Source: Bacteroidales bacterium M6
Lineage (GTDB): Bacteria > Bacteroidota > Bacteroidia > Bacteroidales > Muribaculaceae
Length of the DNA: 32,984 nucleotides
Assembly (NCBI GenBank): GCA_001689485.1
Contig: LUJQ01000020.1
Coordinates: forward strand, 1-32,984
Reading direction: 5' to 3'
The notes beneath the pieces are model-generated. The model was not told the DNA's origin and made no database searches. It worked only from the letters and a program-made list of their open reading frames with translations. Below, piece by piece: positions 9,401 to 14,806 of the stretch. Numbering within the stretch: the stretch's first letter is position 1; the number at the start of each line of letters is the position of its first letter. Both the position numbers and the translations under genes were made by a program.

Positions 9401-9827
9401 ATACACCACCACAGGCGGCGACTTCAAAACTGCGGGCGAACCGATTATGATCAACGACGGCAGCGAAGGGTGGCAGAAACATGAAATTTCCCTGGCACAG
9501 CTGGCAGGCAGCCGCAAGGCAATCCTCGGCTTCCGCGCCAACCTCCCCGACAAAGATGCCGTTGTGGCAATCGACAACCTGGTGATCGACCGCACATCGG
9601 GAACAACCTCCCCCATCGCCGACAGCGGTGAATCAGCCCGGTTCCATGGTATCGACGGGGCAGTAGTTATAGAAGGCGCCGAAGGATGCCAATTTTCGGC
9701 ATACACACCCGACGGACGTATGGCCGTGCGCACAACCATACCCGCACAACGCCACATCGTTCCGCTCCCGGCAGGCATCTACATTGTAAAAGCCGACAAA
9801 ACCGTTGCAAAGGTAACAGTCCGCTAA
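6483..9827 (+). CDS. Large secreted multidomain protein, Por-type C-terminus
   Basis: A 1114-residue secreted protein of unknown role. The signal peptide is MKKLFIQLCAVALPVFSLTATA. Residues of about 40-330 contain repeated short strands (LAFDNDGNLYGIGDDGNLYTI) suggesting a beta-propeller. Fibronectin-III-like segments follow. Two MAM or cleaved-adhesin-like jelly rolls lie near residues 530-665 and 880-1035: each runs from a W-rich start through WIMTPPI or RLVSPVF to a DELHIDNLQL or AIDNLVI end. The last 40 residues are a sorting module (GRMAVRTT, then GIYIVKADKTVAKVTVR), implying export by the type IX system and surface attachment. An in-frame TTG at 6480 precedes the ATG; the ATG is the more likely start. 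The domains suggest adhesion or glycan binding, but no enzymatic motif is seen. Confidence 0.85.
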   Translation: MKKLFIQLCAVALPVFSLTATATPQSIMQKIADTGKLANWQETSGNAGIPAALCLKSARNATLKTTGNIAEGPTLYGWMSYNEAWDKNQGSNYGIYSFPASANTSFSKVLGTKNISAGAHADGRLCAYYVLNYGGAISIKYYMYDADSGELKTETSFGTSNTPDIYTQYAYTLAYNYKDATLYGEFFRTKGDDLAVCISTVDPLTGAATEITEIDSNGVLFLSLAFDNDGNLYGIGDDGNLYTIALPSGTLNLIGYTGLRPKDPQGSAIDPASGRMFWSYLSETQESALYEVDLATGKANLASDYPATTWITGLYTDHTPTGSIPADITDMAVSYSANAALDCTVSFTAPATTADGNAATGSFNVDLLIDYNKIATAPATVNPGESYTFTTQLTAGLHKVEAQLSNNNGFGDRARILTYAGTDVAGAPGNVTLALDGRNATLTWTAPQKGANGGWFDATGLTYKIVRRPDNQVVATAYTPTSFTEEIPDELGNWFYEVTAVTTTEGATAESNRVMYGTSKKVPYNETFDTEAPMDLFITADVNGDGYFWKWKNGAVVDVRGDATDAADWIMTPPIALTTDWIYKMTFDAHAIGSFYTETFDAGFADTPDHESMNIIGSYSVTGEKWQTFEALVEVDKAADYHLGIRHSTLTTMRDELHIDNLQLLPFISTAAPASVDNLSVTLLPDNPLKGSLAFTAPVKAINGQPITEITKIEVMRGATILAEITDATPGKQFSMEVDVPQGVQEFNVICHNGNGRGHDSRLSSFGGIDIPQGVGNVWFEWDQADDAKATIHWEGAPAQGVHGIDINPSDLTYDILAPMWGMMMPSTTGLTTCSFEVSETPAPDTQKLVQRGVRATTKGGSSEPVVIYVPLGPAAPIDAAESFAGGSLTYPTWTITGLSGNARWSMFNSNSSITAQDDDNGYGACIAPEGSAGGEGRLVSPVFDFSSTQPAYLHIYVYHSASCNPGTSLTVEYTTTGGDFKTAGEPIMINDGSEGWQKHEISLAQLAGSRKAILGFRANLPDKDAVVAIDNLVIDRTSGTTSPIADSGESARFHGIDGAVVIEGAEGCQFSAYTPDGRMAVRTTIPAQRHIVPLPAGIYIVKADKTVAKVTVR

Positions 9828-9860
9828 CCTCCTCCCATCCGTAAATCATATTGCATTCCC

Positions 9861-9912
9861 AAAACCAGGGCGATGTGCCAAAATTTAAATTTTGACACAT
9901 CGCCCTGGTTTT
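9861..9912. terminator. Strong bidirectional-type terminator hairpin
   Basis: AAAACCAGGGCGATGTG at 9861-9877 pairs with CACATCGCCCTGGTTTT at 9896-9912. The intervening bases also pair (CAAAATTT with AAATTTTG), giving an almost continuous 25-bp stem with one mismatch and essentially no loop. A-run and T-run flank it, so it can stop transcription from both strands. It lies 34 nt past the secreted protein stop. Confidence 0.85.
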
Positions 9913-10136
9913 CGCCCGGATGGCGAGGGTGCTGTCAGAATGGTTAGAATGGCAGGAGCCGAATCCCGCACACAACAACCCAGATGAGCCGCTATTATAA
10001 GCCCTCCCTTCTATCCACGAATAAAAAAACATCGTGGCTGCAACGGCACCGATTGACGTAACCTGGCAACATGATGAAATCATCCAGGCTTTCATGTATC
10101 CTTATCAGCACGTTAATATTTTTTCATTAAATTATT

Positions 10137-10168
10137 TAACGCGCGTGAACATAATTTCCCTAACTTTG
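10137..10168 (+). promoter_or_regulatory. Promoter of the FKBP operon
   Basis: TAACTTTG (10161-10168) is a good -7 box. The -33 region 20 nt upstream reads TAAC or TTTA rather than TTTG, so the promoter may be weaker or need an activator. The expected start is near 10175, giving an 80-nt leader. Confidence 0.5.
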
Positions 10169-10254
10169 TCAGCCTGTTGTGTGTTTATTATCAAGGGGGA
10201 TTCCTCCCTGCATAACACACACACCTGCAAACAACTGAAAACAACCCCATAGAA

Positions 10255-10893
10255 ATGGAACGCAACGACAACAAACAACTCGACCGCATAAGTTACGCCC
10301 TCGGTCTGAGCATGGGCAACAACTTCCGTGCCTCCGGCATCAATGAAATCAACGTGCAGGACTTCGCCGACGGCGTGGCAGCCGTGTTCCTCGGCTCACA
10401 GCCTAAAATGACTTACGACGAGGCTAAAGCCGAAATACAGGCTTATTTCACCGAACTTGAAAAGAAACAGCGTGCCGCAGCCGAAGAAACCGGGAGAAAG
10501 AACCGCGAGGCCGGCGAGGCATTCCTTGCCGAAAACGGAAAACGTGCCGAGGTGAAAACCACAGCGTCAGGACTGCAATATGAAGTACTCACCGAAGGCA
10601 ACGGCCCCATGCCACAGGCAACCGACCAGGTGGAAGTGCATTACACCGGCAAACTCATCGACGGCACAGTGTTCGACTCTTCCGTCGACCGGGGCATCCC
10701 CGCCACTTTCGGCGTTACACAGGTAATTCCCGGATGGGTAGAGGCGCTCCAGCTCATGAAAGCCGGTTCGAAATGGCGTCTTTTCATCCCCTCCGCCCTG
10801 GCATACGGCCCCAACGGCGCACCCGGCAGCCCCATCGGGCCCGATTCAACACTCATCTTCGACGTGGAACTTCTGAAAGTTATCGGCAAATAA
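10255..10893 (+). CDS. FKBP-type prolyl isomerase, cytoplasmic form
   Basis: Catalyses cis-trans isomerisation of Xaa-Pro bonds and probably acts as a folding helper. The 212-residue protein has an N-terminal helical dimerisation domain (FKBP_N; ISYALGLSMGNNF to about residue 95) and a C-terminal FKBP domain. Active-site residues are present: VHYTGKLIDGTVFDSS, VIPGWVEALQLM with the Trp of the pocket floor, and LAYGPNGAP. There is no signal peptide, so it should stay in the cytoplasm, as E. coli FklB does. It is the first of three FKBP genes, with 5 nt to the next. Confidence 0.92.
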   Translation: MERNDNKQLDRISYALGLSMGNNFRASGINEINVQDFADGVAAVFLGSQPKMTYDEAKAEIQAYFTELEKKQRAAAEETGRKNREAGEAFLAENGKRAEVKTTASGLQYEVLTEGNGPMPQATDQVEVHYTGKLIDGTVFDSSVDRGIPATFGVTQVIPGWVEALQLMKAGSKWRLFIPSALAYGPNGAPGSPIGPDSTLIFDVELLKVIGK

Positions 10894-10898
10894 CATAC

Positions 10899-11813
10899 AT
10901 GCGCCGAAACAGACATAACCCGGCATACGTAGCCGTGGCACTGACCTGTGCCACGGCCGCGTTGCCATCAATCGGCATCGCCGCCGAAAAAAACGTCACC
11001 GACACAGGGAAAGCCGCTACGGCAGTCGCACTGGATGCCGATTCATGTTCGGCAGCTTTCGCCACAGTCATGGCAAGCTACCTTAAACCCGAAATCGACA
11101 AGCAATTTCCCGGCGACACAGCCGCAATCGCGGAATTCACACGCGGCGTGGCACATGCATTCGACATCAAAAACGTCGACGCCCCCTATTATCTCGGTGT
11201 ACGCAACGGCTTCGCAATAATCGACAGGTTCGAATCAATGCAGGAAATGGGATTCCCCATAACCACCGAGGCATTCTGCAAGAACCTCGGCGACGCCCTC
11301 AAAGGTTCGGCCATGGGGTTTGACACCGATTCCGCCGACGCGTTCCTTCGCGAAGCAATGATCAGGATGTACCCCGACGCCGCACCCAAAACCCTGACGC
11401 CGGAATCGCAACAAGCATATATCTCCGACCAAAAAGCCCGCGAAGGGGTAATCGAAACCCCGTCCGGACTGCTGTTTGAAGTGATAACCGAAGGCGAAGG
11501 TGCCCAACCCGCACTGACCGATATTGTTAAAGTCACATATACAGGACGTCTCAGCGACGGAACTGTGTTTGACTCTACGGAACGTCCGATCCAATTCCCT
11601 GTAAACCGCCTCGTGCCCGGATTCACAGAGGGATTGCAGATGATGAAAACCGGGGGAGAATACCGCATCATCATCCCGCCTCAACTAGGCTACGGCGACA
11701 AAGGGGCATCGGGGATAATACCCCCGGGGGCAGTGCTCGACTTCACCGTCAGGCTGCTCGACATACTGCCGCAGCAACAGGCAACCCCCGAAAATCCATT
11801 AAACAACCAATAA
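10899..11813 (+). CDS. FKBP-type prolyl isomerase, periplasmic form
   Basis: A 304-residue FKBP with an N-terminal signal peptide (MRRNRHNPAYVAVALTCATA, then LPSIGIAA and cleavage). The start at ATG 10899 is chosen because it begins 5 nt after the previous stop and gives a clean signal sequence; the open frame extends further upstream to 10734 but only inside the preceding gene. A helical FKBP_N domain covers about residues 45-180 and the FKBP domain the C-terminal 110 residues. The latter contains VTYTGRLSDGTVFDST, LVPGFTEGLQMMKTGGEYR and LGYGDKGASGIIPPG. The pocket Trp is replaced by Phe. It probably resembles E. coli FkpA, a periplasmic chaperone-isomerase. Confidence 0.9.
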   Translation: MRRNRHNPAYVAVALTCATAALPSIGIAAEKNVTDTGKAATAVALDADSCSAAFATVMASYLKPEIDKQFPGDTAAIAEFTRGVAHAFDIKNVDAPYYLGVRNGFAIIDRFESMQEMGFPITTEAFCKNLGDALKGSAMGFDTDSADAFLREAMIRMYPDAAPKTLTPESQQAYISDQKAREGVIETPSGLLFEVITEGEGAQPALTDIVKVTYTGRLSDGTVFDSTERPIQFPVNRLVPGFTEGLQMMKTGGEYRIIIPPQLGYGDKGASGIIPPGAVLDFTVRLLDILPQQQATPENPLNNQ

Positions 11814-11826
11814 AACTTACATTAAA

Positions 11827-12726
11827 ATGAAAAAGATTATCTTAGCGTTTGGTGCCGTGGCTATGATGGCCGCAGGTTTCTCATCCTGCAACAATGGCGC
11901 TTCGTCCAACGCGACCGCCGAAGACAAAGCTTTCGGCGACTCAGTGGCAACAGCCCTCGGCGAATTTGCCGGTGCACAGTCAAATTCAAGCTACCTCCGC
12001 ATGAAGGAAATGCAGCCCGAGGCAGCAGCCAAGTTCGACAAAGCCGCATTCATCAAAGGCGTACAGGCCGTGCTTAATGCCGACACCGCCGACATGGCCT
12101 ATTTCCAGGGCCTCCAGATGGGTCTCCAGCTTGCCAACCCCATCATCGGTATCAACAACGACGCCAAAGTGCCCGTAAACAAAGACAAAGTTCTCGAAGC
12201 CTTCAAAGCTGTTTACGACAAGGATTCTATCGGCGACATGAGCGTTTATTATTCACAGTACCAGGCCCTCATGACCCAGCTCCAGGCACGCGTCAAAGAA
12301 CGCGAGGATGCAGCCAAGGCCGAATCGCCCGAAGCAAAGAAAAACCTTGAGGAAGGACAGGCATACGCCTCTAAAATGGAATCGGAAGGCTACACCAAAG
12401 CTCCCTCCGGAATCGTTTACAAAATCGACAACCCCGGCACCGAACCCAAAGTAACCCCCACCGATAACGTTAAGGTTCAGTACACCGGCAAGAACATCAA
12501 CGGTGAAGTGTTCGACACCAACAAGGACAACGTACGCGCAATGCGCGCCAACGGTTTCGTGCCCGGTTTCCAGGAAGCCCTCACCATGCTTGGCAAGGGT
12601 GGCAAGATGACCGTTGTAATCCCCGCTGACCAAGCCTACGGTCTCGACGGAGCAGGCGACGCCATCGGCCCCAACCAGACCCTCGTATTCGACATCGAGA
12701 TTCTCGACATCAACCCGGCCAAATAA
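11827..12726 (+). CDS. FKBP-type prolyl isomerase lipoprotein
   Basis: A 299-residue FKBP with a lipoprotein signal (MKKIILAFGAVAMMAAGFSSC, lipobox GFSSC with Cys21). The residues after Cys (NNGASSN) lack the acidic stretch of Bacteroidota lipoprotein export signals, so I expect it to face the periplasm. The FKBP_N part spans about 35-185 and the catalytic domain the rest, with VQYTGKNINGEVFDTN, FVPGFQEALTMLGKGG and AYGLDGAGDAIGPNQT. The pocket Trp is Phe. It follows the second FKBP by 13 nt and is closed by a terminator 25 nt downstream, so the three genes look like one operon. Confidence 0.91.
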   Translation: MKKIILAFGAVAMMAAGFSSCNNGASSNATAEDKAFGDSVATALGEFAGAQSNSSYLRMKEMQPEAAAKFDKAAFIKGVQAVLNADTADMAYFQGLQMGLQLANPIIGINNDAKVPVNKDKVLEAFKAVYDKDSIGDMSVYYSQYQALMTQLQARVKEREDAAKAESPEAKKNLEEGQAYASKMESEGYTKAPSGIVYKIDNPGTEPKVTPTDNVKVQYTGKNINGEVFDTNKDNVRAMRANGFVPGFQEALTMLGKGGKMTVVIPADQAYGLDGAGDAIGPNQTLVFDIEILDINPAK

Positions 12727-12751
12727 CCCCGGCCTCAAACAAATTAATATG

Positions 12752-12785
12752 AAGGCGGTGTGTTTTTGACACATCGCCTTTCTTG
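12752..12785 (+). terminator. Terminator of the FKBP operon
   Basis: AAGGCGGTGTGT (12752-12763) pairs with ACACATCGCCTT (12769-12780), with one G-U pair and a TTTTG loop. The stem is followed by TCTTG. It begins 25 nt after the last FKBP stop. Confidence 0.8.
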
Positions 12786-12914
12786 TTGCCGATACCGGTA
12801 AATTGACATGCCACTATTCGGCAAAGAATATGCGCTTCGCCACCAATCGCTACCCTCATAACCATCATCTGTGGCAGCTTATCTTCTCCGTTATAAACGT
12901 CTACCTAGGAACGT

Positions 12915-12977
12915 GGCAGGTTGGACATTTGGGGTGATGGATTACACGCAATCCATCACCCCAATGTCCAATCTGCC
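12915..12977. repeat. Long imperfect inverted repeat
   Basis: GGCAGGTTGGACATTTGGGG and TGATGGATT on the left pair with AATCCATCACCCC and AATGTCCAATCTGCC on the right. There is one mismatch, one bulged T and a 6-nt loop, giving a stem of about 28 bp. There is no T-run on either side, so it is not an obvious intrinsic terminator. Confidence 0.7.
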
Positions 12978-13050
12978 GCATGCTGAAAAGCATTGAAAGC
13001 GCATAAAGCATTGGCCTAGCGTTTGATACGACAATTTTTCAGCCTACTTT

Positions 13051-13089
13051 TTATGCAATTAGTCCGCCGTCTGCGGACTAATTGCATAA
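13051..13089. repeat. Perfect 17-bp hairpin
   Basis: TTATGCAATTAGTCCGC (13051-13067) and GCGGACTAATTGCATAA (13073-13089) are exact reverse complements around a CGTCT loop. A TTTTT run precedes it on the plus strand (AAAAA following on the minus). Possibly a terminator, but it lacks a downstream T-run. Confidence 0.7.
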
Positions 13090-13156
13090 TTAATTACTAT
13101 GCGCCCATATTAAGCCGCAGTGGCGGCAGCCGGATTCTGGCTTGCCAAACCGCCAT

Positions 13157-13195
13157 AAAAAACTCCCGGCAGCAGTATTGCTGTCGGGAGTTTTG
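13157..13195 (-). terminator. Terminator of the tRNA-Glu/rpsT unit
   Basis: AACTCCCGGCAGCA (13161-13174) pairs with TGCTGTCGGGAGTT, with one mismatch. On the minus strand the stem is followed by TTTTTT (13162-13157), a classic intrinsic terminator placed just past the distal tRNA-Glu. Confidence 0.85.
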
Positions 13196-13202
13196 CTAGC
13201 TG

Positions 13203-13274
13203 TAGCCCATAGGAGAATCGAACTCCTCTTTCAAGAATGAAAATCTTGCGTCCTAGCCGATAGACGAATGGGCC
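13203..13274 (-). tRNA. tRNA-Glu (TTC), copy 1
   Basis: The minus strand folds as a complete 72-nt tRNA: acceptor arm GGCCCAT/ATGGGCT with discriminator A, anticodon stem CAAGA/TCTTG around TTTTCAT (anticodon TTC, glutamate) and T arm AGGAG-TTCGATT-CTCCT. The CCA end is not encoded. The sequence is identical to the copy at 13747-13818. It is the distal member of a tRNA-rpsT-tRNA unit and is followed by a strong terminator. Confidence 0.95.
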
Positions 13275-13448
13275 GATTATCAACCCATCAGCTTTCACAA
13301 GCGAATGGGAGAAAATTACGAGAACTTGTTATGCTATTGTCGATATTAGTCTTGATTGGAAGGAGATAAAACTACTTGATTGAGTAGCGGCATCTGCCAT
13401 CTTATCCCCATGAAAGGCTATCGCCAATGCCTACAAGCGGTTAACGCA

Positions 13449-13703
13449 TTAACCGAGCTTGTTGATGTGAAGGGCAAGCTTGCTCTTGAGGTTCGATGCC
13501 TTGTTCTTGGAAATAGTGTTCTTTGAAGCAAGACGGTCGAGCAAGGAGATTACCTTCGGGTAAGCTTCCTGAGCCTGCGCTTTGTCGGTCATGGCACGGA
13601 GACGGCGCACAGCATTACGTGCTGTTTTGGCATAATAGCGGTTGCGAAGGCGACGGCTCTCTGTTTGGCGAATACGCTTTAAAGCTGATTTATGATTTGC
13701 CAT
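13449..13703 (-). CDS. rpsT: 30S ribosomal protein S20
   Basis: Binds 16S rRNA early in 30S assembly. The 84-residue basic, helical protein begins MANHKSALKRIRQTESRRLR and continues RNRYYAKTARNAVRRLRA, the S20 signature, and is full length. It sits between two identical tRNA-Glu genes on the same strand: 43 nt from the upstream tRNA and 174 nt from the downstream one. The three genes are probably transcribed from one promoter at 13839-13870, which would link S20 and tRNA-Glu supply. The 174-nt gap to the downstream tRNA contains nothing I recognise. Confidence 0.97.
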   Translation of the reverse strand: MANHKSALKRIRQTESRRLRNRYYAKTARNAVRRLRAMTDKAQAQEAYPKVISLLDRLASKNTISKNKASNLKSKLALHINKLG

Positions 13704-13746
13704 TTCTGAAAAATGTAAAAATCTTTGTTTTCGTTTTTGTTACTTG

Positions 13747-13818
13747 TAGCCCATAGGAGAATCGAACTCCTCTTTCAAGAATGAAAATCTTGCGTCCTAG
13801 CCGATAGACGAATGGGCC
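13747..13818 (-). tRNA. tRNA-Glu (TTC), copy 2
   Basis: Identical over its full 72 nt to the copy at 13203-13274, with anticodon TTC and no encoded CCA. It is the first gene after the promoter at 13839-13870 and lies 43 nt upstream of rpsT. Confidence 0.95.
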
Positions 13819-13838
13819 TTACTTGCATTTTGCGAGTG

Positions 13839-13870
13839 CAAAGATAGAGCCTTTTTCCCACTCCCACAAA
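13839..13870 (-). promoter_or_regulatory. Promoter of the tRNA-Glu/rpsT unit
   Basis: On the minus strand TATCTTTG (13839-13846) and TTTG (13867-13870) are separated by 20 nt. The start of transcription would be near 13832, about 14 nt before the tRNA 5' end, a normal precursor length. Confidence 0.8.
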
Positions 13871-14027
13871 TATTTCGTAAAAAAAACCGCTTTTTAAAGG
13901 TTTTTAGCACTTTTTTCGCCCTTTTCCGAGGCTATATCCCCGATTTATCCGAACTTTGAACCTCCTTATCTGCAATAGTTCGCAATAAGGAATCCCGGCA
14001 GTCCGACCGGCAATCAACAGAAGCCCC

Positions 14028-14753
14028 ATGTTCGAACCCCTTAACTGCATAGCCCTCCGCACAGTCAAATATAGCGACCGCAACTCCATACTGAGTGTCT
14101 ACACACGTCAGCATGGGCGGATGGGGCTGTTAGTTCCGGCAGGGGCTTCAAAAGCGGCTGCCCGTACAAGGGCTTTGTCAATGCCATTGGCCACTTTCGA
14201 CTGCGTGGCCGACATACGCCCCGGACGTGACATATTCACCATACGCGACCTCCGGCCTACCGGCACACCGCCGTCCCCATCTCCCCTGAAAGTGACGTTG
14301 CGCCTGTTCACAGCCGACATCCTGGCTTCGCTCCTGCGCGAACCGCAACAGGACCGGTTGTTATACGAATTCATATTGAGTGCTGCAACGGCCTTGTCGG
14401 AAGCCCCGGTGCAGGCATGCGCCAATTTCCATATATGCTTCCTGTTGCACCTACAGCATTTCCTAGGCATAGAACCAGACTGGAGCACATTCTCGACAGG
14501 TGCGGTATTCGATATGGCCGACGGCATTTTCCGCCCGTTCCCACCGCTTCATAACCGCATACTCCCCTCCGACGAAGCCGAGGCGGCACACCGCCTGCGG
14601 CGAATGAATTTCAGGAATGCCGGGATGTTTGCCATGTCGCGGTTCGAACGCAACCGCATTCTCGACCGCCTGCTGGAATATTACCGCCTGCATTTCCCCG
14701 GGCTGGGAACCGTGAACTCTCTCGACGTTCTCCGCACAATGTTCGACTATTGA
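14028..14753 (+). CDS. recO: DNA repair protein RecO
   Basis: Works with RecF and RecR to load RecA on SSB-coated single-stranded DNA. The 241-residue protein has the N-terminal OB fold (CIALRTVKYSDRNSILSVYTRQHGRMGLLV) and a helical C-terminal part (FLLHLQHFLGIEPD, then FDMADGIFRPFPP). The zinc-binding CxxC pairs seen in many RecO proteins are absent, as is common in Bacteroidales forms. It stands alone on the plus strand, convergent with the porU-like gene; 53 nt separate the stops, holding only a short TTCCC/GGGAA hairpin. Confidence 0.88.
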   Translation: MFEPLNCIALRTVKYSDRNSILSVYTRQHGRMGLLVPAGASKAAARTRALSMPLATFDCVADIRPGRDIFTIRDLRPTGTPPSPSPLKVTLRLFTADILASLLREPQQDRLLYEFILSAATALSEAPVQACANFHICFLLHLQHFLGIEPDWSTFSTGAVFDMADGIFRPFPPLHNRILPSDEAEAAHRLRRMNFRNAGMFAMSRFERNRILDRLLEYYRLHFPGLGTVNSLDVLRTMFDY

Positions 14754-14806
14754 GACAAATAACGGAAGAGGACATGGGAAAGGGGGATTCCCGACAGGGA
14801 ACCACG

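Larger units (their letters stand above)
9828..10254. other. Intergenic region before the FKBP operon
   Basis: No gene is seen. It contains a very strong hairpin (9861-9912), about 220 nt with nothing I recognise, and a promoter-like box near 10161 that serves the FKBP genes. Confidence 0.6.
12727..13202. other. Gene-free, hairpin-rich stretch
   Basis: Between the third FKBP gene and the first tRNA-Glu there is no supported coding sequence. It holds four separate hairpins: the FKBP operon terminator (12752-12780), a long imperfect inverted repeat (12915-12977), a perfect 17-bp hairpin (13051-13089) and the tRNA/rpsT terminator (13157-13195). About 130 nt from 12784 to 12914 show nothing I recognise. 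Confidence 0.7.

Noticed and set aside
10734..10898. Upstream extension of the second FKBP frame
   Set aside because: The extension lies inside the first FKBP gene, and the signal peptide begins at ATG 10899.
12784..12914. Possible small RNA gene (for example 6S or SRP RNA)
   Set aside because: I could not find a conserved core or a promoter for either RNA; left as unassigned.
13051..13195. CRISPR-like repeats in the hairpin-rich stretch
   Set aside because: Hairpins here differ in sequence and spacing, and no repeated unit with spacers is seen.
13201..13274. tRNA as a phage or island attachment site
   Set aside because: The 74-bp repeat flanks rpsT, not foreign genes; no integrase is present in the window.
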